Below are positions 6,334 to 10,458 of a stretch of 10,458 bases of DNA, in pieces. The notes beneath the pieces are model-generated. The model searched no databases. It had not been told where the DNA came from and saw only the letters and a program-made list of their open reading frames with translations. The translations under genes were made by a program, and so were the position numbers. Positions within the stretch are counted from its first letter, which is position 1, and the number at the start of each line of letters is the position of its first letter. The stretch lies in assembly GCA_943324925.2 (NCBI GenBank), contig CALPNL020000058.1, forward strand, positions 1 to 10,458. The letters run 5' to 3'. The DNA comes from Chitinophaga pinensis (lineage in GTDB: Bacteria > Bacteroidota > Bacteroidia > Flavobacteriales > Flavobacteriaceae).

Positions 6334-7824
6334 ATGTCAATCTGGAAGAAAAAATCACTTGAACTATTGTTAAGTGAAGCATCAGAATCTGAGAAAGGAT
6401 TAAAAAGAACATTAACGGCTTGGTCATTGGTAGCATTAGGAATTGGTGCAATAATTGGCGCGGGGTTATTTGTTAGAACCGCAACTGCTGCGGCACAAAA
6501 TGCTGGTCCATCCGTAACATTAGGGTTTATTGTAGCCGCAATTGGCTGTGCATTAGCTGGACTTTGTTATGCCGAACTATCTTCTTCTATTCCAATTTCA
6601 GGGAGCGCATATACTTACACCTACGCTACTATGGGAGAACTTTTAGCGTGGATTATAGGATGGGATTTAATACTGGAATATGCCGTTGGAGCTGCAACAG
6701 TAGGAATTGCTTGGAGCGAGTATCTTAATAATTTACTGGTCAACGTGCTCCATATGAGCCCCATTCCGTATTCCCTTTCCCACTCCCCGTTTCAACATTT
6801 TACCGACCCTGTTACTGGAGTAGTTTCAAATGGAATTATCAATTTACCAGCTTTTTTTATAGTAGCAATTATTAGTTTATTATTAATAAAAGGAACACAA
6901 GAATCGGCTTTTGTAAACGGATTAATTGTTATTACTAAAGTAGCTATCGTAATTTTAATTATTGGATTTGGATGGCATTTCATCAATCCTGCAAATCATA
7001 CTCCTTATATTCCAGCTGATTCAACCTATACTGACGACCAAGGAATAGGGCATCATTTTGGAGGAATAATGGGGGTTCTTGGAGCTGCTGGAACAGTGTT
7101 TTTTGCTTTCATTGGTTTTGACGCTGTTAGCACTGCCGCACAGGAAACAAAAAATCCAAAACGCGATATGCCAATAGGAATCCTAGGATCTTTAGCGGTT
7201 TGTACTGTTTTATATATACTTTTTGCACACGTATTAACAGGAGTTGCAACAGTTGAAGATTTTAGAACCGGCGGAAAAGAAGCTTCTGTAGCTTTTGCAA
7301 TAAATAAATATATGATAGGCTATGAATGGCTTGCTCAATTTGTGACTGTAGCAATATTAGCAGGATTCTCATCTGTAATTTTAGTAATGTTATTAGGTCA
7401 ATCTAGAGTTTTTTATTCAATGGGGAAAGACGGATTGTTGCCAAGTTTCTTCGGAGATTTACACTCTAAATACAAAACTCCTTATAAAGCGAATCTTGTA
7501 ATATTAGTAATTGTAGGTTTATTTGCCGCATTTATCCCAGGTGATATTGTTGGTGATATGACCAGTATCGGAACTTTATTTGCCTTTATTTTGGTTTGTA
7601 TTTCTGTAATAGTTTTAAGAAAAACCGAACCAGAATTAAAACGAGAATTCAAAACGCCTTTCGTTCCATTGGTTCCAATTCTTGGAATTATAGTTTGTAT
7701 GGCTATGATTTATGGTTTGGGATGGACCAACTGGTTAAGACTGGGGATATGGTTGATTTTAGGACTAGTTTTCTATTTCCTTTACAGCAAAAATCATAGC
7801 AAATTAAACAATCCAGATAAATAA
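6334..7824 (+). CDS. APC-superfamily amino-acid permease (cationic amino-acid transporter-like)
   Basis: Inner-membrane secondary transporter of 496 residues, normal for the APC superfamily, with about 12 hydrophobic segments. Diagnostic features are the first-helix glycine-rich motif GIGAIIGAGLFV (36-47), where the broken helix binds the amino acid's carboxylate and amine, and LAGLCYAELSSSIPISGSAY (74-93). The sixth helix and loop FFAFIGFDAVSTAAQETKNP (256-275) and GQSRVFYSMGKDGLLP (355-370) are also typical. These last motifs are characteristic of the CAT/YfnA branch. A predicted extracytoplasmic loop (about 140-165) separates helices 4 and 5. The family takes up amino acids, but the substrate cannot be read from the sequence. 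The position just upstream of two tyrosine-catabolic genes makes an aromatic or broad-range amino acid plausible, as an inference only. A strong terminator follows, so the permease is transcribed apart from hmgA. ATG 6334 gives a cytoplasmic N-terminal tail of the usual size. Confidence 0.9.
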   Translation: MSIWKKKSLELLLSEASESEKGLKRTLTAWSLVALGIGAIIGAGLFVRTATAAAQNAGPSVTLGFIVAAIGCALAGLCYAELSSSIPISGSAYTYTYATMGELLAWIIGWDLILEYAVGAATVGIAWSEYLNNLLVNVLHMSPIPYSLSHSPFQHFTDPVTGVVSNGIINLPAFFIVAIISLLLIKGTQESAFVNGLIVITKVAIVILIIGFGWHFINPANHTPYIPADSTYTDDQGIGHHFGGIMGVLGAAGTVFFAFIGFDAVSTAAQETKNPKRDMPIGILGSLAVCTVLYILFAHVLTGVATVEDFRTGGKEASVAFAINKYMIGYEWLAQFVTVAILAGFSSVILVMLLGQSRVFYSMGKDGLLPSFFGDLHSKYKTPYKANLVILVIVGLFAAFIPGDIVGDMTSIGTLFAFILVCISVIVLRKTEPELKREFKTPFVPLVPILGIIVCMAMIYGLGWTNWLRLGIWLILGLVFYFLYSKNHSKLNNPDK

Positions 7825-7846
7825 TCAGCAATCATAAATAACTAAT

Positions 7847-7890
7847 AAAGGCATTAAAGACAACATTCTTTAATGCCTTTTCTTTTTTAT
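7847..7890 (+). terminator. Intrinsic terminator after the permease gene
   Basis: AAAGGCATTAAAGA (7847-7860) pairs perfectly over 14 bp with TCTTTAATGCCTTT (7867-7880) around the 6-nt loop CAACAT. It is followed at once by a T-rich tail (7881-7889, TCTTTTTTA). It starts 22 bp after the permease stop codon. The A-rich upstream arm could give some function in the opposite direction, but no gene on the minus strand needs it. Confidence 0.93.
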
Positions 7891-7943
7891 AAATATTTCG
7901 CAATAATTAGGGGTTAAAATTAATTTTTTACGATATTTGTTAC

Positions 7944-8009
7944 ATGAAAACAACATGGTTTGGATTATTAGATTATCTGCAGTTTCTCATAAAGAGAAAC
8001 CCAGAATGA
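7944..8009 (+). CDS. Possible 21-codon small ORF upstream of hmgA (tentative)
   Basis: An ATG at 7944 opens 21 codons ending in TGA at 8007-8009. The peptide begins MKTTWFGLLDYL and ends KRNPE, with four aromatic residues (Trp5, Phe6, Tyr11, Phe14). It sits 73 bp before hmgA, a gene for aromatic amino-acid breakdown, so a leader peptide whose translation senses aromatic aminoacyl-tRNA is conceivable. A 7/8 match to the -7 box (GATATTTG, 7932-7939) ends 4 bp before the ATG, which would give a nearly leaderless message. There is no Shine-Dalgarno sequence. An ORF this short is common by chance, so coding status is unproven. Confidence 0.2.
   Translation: MKTTWFGLLDYLQFLIKRNPE
7982..8000. repeat. 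7-bp inverted repeat upstream of hmgA
   Basis: GTTTCTC (7982-7988) and GAGAAAC (7994-8000) are exact reverse complements around a 5-bp spacer (ATAAA), 82 bp before the hmgA ATG. A half-site spacing of 12 bp centre to centre would suit a dimeric DNA-binding regulator. In RNA it makes a short hairpin, but no U-tract follows directly, so termination is unlikely. It overlaps the 3' end of the tentative small ORF. Confidence 0.5.
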
Positions 8010-8032
8010 TTTTATATCTTTTTGATTAAATA

Positions 8033-8040
8033 AATATTTG
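8033..8040 (+). promoter_or_regulatory. Weak candidate -7 box for hmgA
   Basis: AATATTTG matches TAnnTTTG except for the first base and ends 42 bp before the hmgA ATG. No TTTG lies at a proper -33 distance. Because a strong terminator separates hmgA from the permease, a promoter must exist between 7890 and 8083. This is the closest match I can find near the gene. Confidence 0.28.
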
Positions 8041-8082
8041 AAGTTAAACCAACTTTATTCTTAAATTTTAAACAATAAAAAG

Positions 8083-9240
8083 ATGCCATTATATCATAAA
8101 CTCGGCGAGTTTCCCCAAAAAAGACATACTCAGTTTGAAAATCCTAAAGGAGGATTTTATTACGAACAATTATTTGGAACAGAAGGATTTCATGGACATT
8201 CGTCACTATCCTACCATGTTCACAGACCAACGCAGGTAAAAGAAATTCTAAAATCGTATTCGGTTGAACCTAAAATTGCCATTGGTAAAAACATAAAATC
8301 ATTACTCTTAAAAGGATTCGAAGTAAAACCCGAAAATGACTTTCTAGACAGTAGAAAACCATTGTTGGTTAACAAAGATTGCGCCATCGGATTGGCTGCC
8401 CCTAGAACCTCCCTTCGCAATTATTTCTATAAAAATGCCGATGCCGATGAAATGCTATTCATCCATAAAGGAAAAGGAAAATTAAGAACCATGTTAGGAA
8501 ACATTCCATTTGAATATGGAGATTATCTAATTATTCCAAGAGGTGTAATCTATCAAATAGATTTTGAAACTGCTGAAAATCGATTGCTATTTGTAGAATC
8601 CTTCACCCCGTTTTATACCCCAAAAAGATATAAAAATGAATCAGGGCAACATTTAGAACATTCACCGTTTTGTGAGCGTGATTTTATTTTGCCAAACGAA
8701 TTGGAGACCTATGATGAAAAAGGAGACTTCCTAATCAAAGTCAAAAAAGAAGGAATGATTCACGAAATAGTTTACGCAACTCACCCATTTGACGTAGTTG
8801 GTTGGGACGGTTATAATTACCCTTACGGCTTTAGCATTCACAATTTTGAACCAATTACAGGGAGAGTGCACCAGCCGCCACCAGTACACCAAACCTTTGA
8901 AACAGCCACTTTTGTAGTGTGTTCATTCGTTCCTAGATTATACGATTATCACCCAAAATCAATTCCAGCACCTTACAATCACAGTAACATAGACAGCGAT
9001 GAGGTGATTTATTATGTAGCTGGCGATTTTATGAGCCGCAATAATATCGAGCAAGGACACATTACTTTACATCCTAAAGGAATTCCTCACGGACCAGCGC
9101 CGGGAGCAATGGAAAGAAGTATTGGGCAAACTGTAACCGAAGAATTAGCGGTTATGGTAGACACTTTCCGACCATTAATGGTTACCGAAGAAGCCATGGG
9201 CATCGACGATGGAAAGTATTATCAATCTTGGACGGAATAA
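8083..9240 (+). CDS. hmgA: Homogentisate 1,2-dioxygenase (short bacterial subfamily)
   Basis: Fe(II) cupin enzyme that opens the ring of homogentisate to maleylacetoacetate, the third step of tyrosine degradation; cytosolic. The protein is 385 residues, shorter than the roughly 430-445 of the animal/Pseudomonas type. An N-terminal cupin region (about 95-180) contains EMLFIHKGKGKLRT and YGDYLIIPRGVIYQI. The C-terminal catalytic part holds RVHQPPPVHQTFE (261-273), PYNHSNIDSDEVIYY (297-311) and LHPKGIPHGPAPG (329-341). By comparison with human HGD (His335, Glu341, His371), the iron ligands are His300, Glu307 and His336. The His-to-Glu spacing is one residue longer here, with Asp306 directly before the Glu. 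His263 may be the counterpart of the proton-transfer His292, but that alignment is loose. The next gene, hppD, makes this enzyme's substrate, which strongly supports the assignment. Confidence 0.9.
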   Translation: MPLYHKLGEFPQKRHTQFENPKGGFYYEQLFGTEGFHGHSSLSYHVHRPTQVKEILKSYSVEPKIAIGKNIKSLLLKGFEVKPENDFLDSRKPLLVNKDCAIGLAAPRTSLRNYFYKNADADEMLFIHKGKGKLRTMLGNIPFEYGDYLIIPRGVIYQIDFETAENRLLFVESFTPFYTPKRYKNESGQHLEHSPFCERDFILPNELETYDEKGDFLIKVKKEGMIHEIVYATHPFDVVGWDGYNYPYGFSIHNFEPITGRVHQPPPVHQTFETATFVVCSFVPRLYDYHPKSIPAPYNHSNIDSDEVIYYVAGDFMSRNNIEQGHITLHPKGIPHGPAPGAMERSIGQTVTEELAVMVDTFRPLMVTEEAMGIDDGKYYQSWTE

Positions 9241-9243
9241 TTT

Positions 9244-9330
9244 GGAGCTATTTCCTGCTATTCCTTACAATCCCTATTATTGTTCGTGCCTCACCACAAT
9301 AGGGGATTTCCAATGCTATCAGGGCTAGGA
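9244..9330. repeat. Putative dispersed Flavobacterium intergenic repeat
   Basis: An 87-bp element starts GGAGCTATTTCCTGCTATTCC and ends CAATGCTATCAGGGCTAGGA, just after the hmgA stop. It is about 45% G+C by count (39/87), clearly richer than the AT-rich DNA that follows. Inside it, AATCCCTATT (9269-9278) pairs with AATAGGGGATT (9298-9308), leaving one bulged G and a 19-nt loop. From memory, elements with these same two end sequences (GGAGCT..TTTCC.GCTAT and GGGGCTAGG) and a variable inner hairpin occur downstream of genes in many Flavobacterium genomes. Only one copy is in this window, so repetition is recalled, not seen. No ORF, target-site duplication or transposase is present. It might act as a terminator or mRNA-stabilising structure between hmgA and hppD. 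Confidence 0.5.
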
Positions 9331-9395
9331 TTTTCGATAATTAACAAAATTTAGAAATAAGAAGAACGATTTTCACCTCATAATAAGAGATATAA

Positions 9396-10458
9396 ATGTC
9401 AAAACAAGAAATAAAATCTGTAGAATACGGATTAGAGAAAATATTTGAAGGAGCACAAGATTTCCTTCCCTTACTAGGAACAGACTATGTAGAACTCTAT
9501 GTAGGAAACGCAAAACAATCCGCACATTATTATAAAACGGCTTTCGGATATCAATCGTTGGCCTACGCCGGATTAGAAACTGGCGTTCGAGACCGAACGT
9601 CTTATGTGCTTAAGCAAGACAAAATCAGATTGGTTTTAACCACGCCATTAACCCAAGATTCCCCAATTAATGACCATTTAAAAAAACATGGTGATGGCGT
9701 TAAAATTGTTGCCCTTTGGGTTGAAGACGCGACTAGTGCCTATCAAGAAACCATGAAAAGAGGTGCCGTTTCTTTCATGGAGCCAACAGTTGAAAAAGAT
9801 GAATTTGGAGAAGTAGTTCGTTCCGGCATTTATACTTATGGCGAAACTGTGCACCTATTTGTAGAAAGAAAAAACTACAACGGTATTTTCTTGCCTGGTT
9901 ATAAAGAATGGAAATCCGATTACAATCCGGAAGCAGTAGGATTAAAATACATTGACCACATGGTAGGAAATGTAGGTTGGAATGAAATGAATACGTGGGT
10001 AAAATTCTACGAAGACGTCATGGGATTTGTAAATTTCTTGTCTTTTGATGACAAACAAATCCATACCGAATATTCTGCATTGATGAGTAAAGTAATGTCG
10101 AACGGCAACGGGCGCATTAAATTCCCAATCAACGAACCAGCAGAAGGAAAAAAACGCTCTCAAATTGAGGAATATTTAGATTTTTATGGTGGACCAGGAG
10201 TGCAGCACATTGCTATTGCTACTGATGATATCATCAACACGGTATCCCAATTGAAAGCGCGAGGAGTTGAATTTTTATCTGCTCCGCCCCCGGCCTATTA
10301 CCAAGCAATTCCGGAGAGATTAGGAGTTCACATGGACATGATGAAAGAAGATATAAAGAAATTACAAGAACTGTCAATTTTAGTAGATGCTGACGAAGAT
10401 GGATATCTGTTGCAGATTTTTACCAAACCACAAGAAGATCGTCCAACATTATTTTTTG
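9396..10458 (+). CDS. hppD: 4-hydroxyphenylpyruvate dioxygenase, 3' end missing
   Basis: Fe(II)-dependent enzyme that converts 4-hydroxyphenylpyruvate (from tyrosine transamination) to homogentisate, the substrate of the neighbouring HmgA; cytosolic. From the ATG at 9396 there are 354 codons plus one base to the edge. Family members are about 350-390 residues, so only a short tail is missing. Two vicinal-oxygen-chelate domains are seen. The N-terminal one (about 28-160) includes YVELYVGNAKQSAHYYKTAFGY and GDGVKIVALWVED. The catalytic C-terminal one (about 180-354) includes LKYIDHMVGNV with iron ligand His188, GGPGVQHIAIATDDI with His271, and the helix-forming EYLDFYGG. The sequence stops at RPTLFF plus a single G, which is the first base of the expected third-ligand Glu codon (FFE motif). 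No good promoter box lies in 9331-9395, so co-transcription with hmgA across the 155-bp gap is likely. I see no frameshift or stop. Confidence 0.96.
   Translation, partial: MSKQEIKSVEYGLEKIFEGAQDFLPLLGTDYVELYVGNAKQSAHYYKTAFGYQSLAYAGLETGVRDRTSYVLKQDKIRLVLTTPLTQDSPINDHLKKHGDGVKIVALWVEDATSAYQETMKRGAVSFMEPTVEKDEFGEVVRSGIYTYGETVHLFVERKNYNGIFLPGYKEWKSDYNPEAVGLKYIDHMVGNVGWNEMNTWVKFYEDVMGFVNFLSFDDKQIHTEYSALMSKVMSNGNGRIKFPINEPAEGKKRSQIEEYLDFYGGPGVQHIAIATDDIINTVSQLKARGVEFLSAPPPAYYQAIPERLGVHMDMMKEDIKKLQELSILVDADEDGYLLQIFTKPQEDRPTLFF

Noticed and set aside
6792..6986. Minus-strand open frame inside the permease gene
   Set aside because: Antisense to an intact membrane-protein gene; composition is explained by the opposite strand.
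7982..8020. Hairpin at 7982-8000 as a second terminator
   Set aside because: The stem is only 7 bp and no continuous T-run follows directly. A much stronger terminator already stands at 7847-7890.
9942..10163. Minus-strand open frame inside hppD
   Set aside because: Antisense to the catalytic domain of HppD, with no recognisable protein features.
1..10458. CRISPR array, tRNA/rRNA genes, insertion sequences, integrase or phage genes
   Set aside because: Read through on both strands, I found no spaced direct repeats, no tRNA-like cloverleaf or conserved rRNA segment, and no transposase or recombinase motifs.

Overview
The window looks like chromosomal DNA from a member of the Flavobacteriaceae, most likely Flavobacterium or a close relative. 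It is AT-rich, it lacks clear Shine-Dalgarno sequences, it has TAnnTTTG-type -7 promoter boxes, and its protein families have a Bacteroidota look (LspA with a large periplasmic insert, a patatin/beta-barrel fusion, the short homogentisate dioxygenase subfamily). An intergenic element at 9244-9330 also resembles a repeat I recall from Flavobacterium genomes. The genes are intact apart from the two cut by the window edges.

Layout: the window opens inside lspA (lipoprotein signal peptidase, + strand). lspA converges, with 3 bp between stop codons, on a two-gene minus-strand unit: a zinc-dependent succinylglutamate desuccinylase/aspartoacylase-family enzyme (1087-2064) followed, with a short overlap, by 5-formyltetrahydrofolate cyclo-ligase (519-1094). 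A 147-bp divergent region (2065-2211) carries a candidate promoter and a perfect 11-bp inverted repeat. It leads into uvrC (2212-4005) and, 9 bp later, a secreted patatin-like phospholipase fused to an outer-membrane beta-barrel (4015-6228).

From 6334 the theme changes to amino-acid uptake and tyrosine breakdown. An APC-superfamily amino-acid permease (6334-7824) ends at a textbook intrinsic terminator (7847-7890). A 258-bp gap follows, with a possible 21-codon aromatic-rich small ORF and a 7-bp inverted repeat, and then hmgA (homogentisate 1,2-dioxygenase, 8083-9240). After a 155-bp gap comes hppD (4-hydroxyphenylpyruvate dioxygenase, from 9396), which runs off the right end. HppD makes homogentisate and HmgA opens its ring, so these are consecutive steps of tyrosine/phenylalanine catabolism. 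The permease may feed that pathway, but its substrate cannot be read from sequence.

I do not see a new multigene system, defence island, CRISPR array, tRNA, rRNA or insertion sequence. The parts most worth a second look are non-coding: the uvrC leader inverted repeat, the hmgA leader region, and the putative dispersed repeat between hmgA and hppD.
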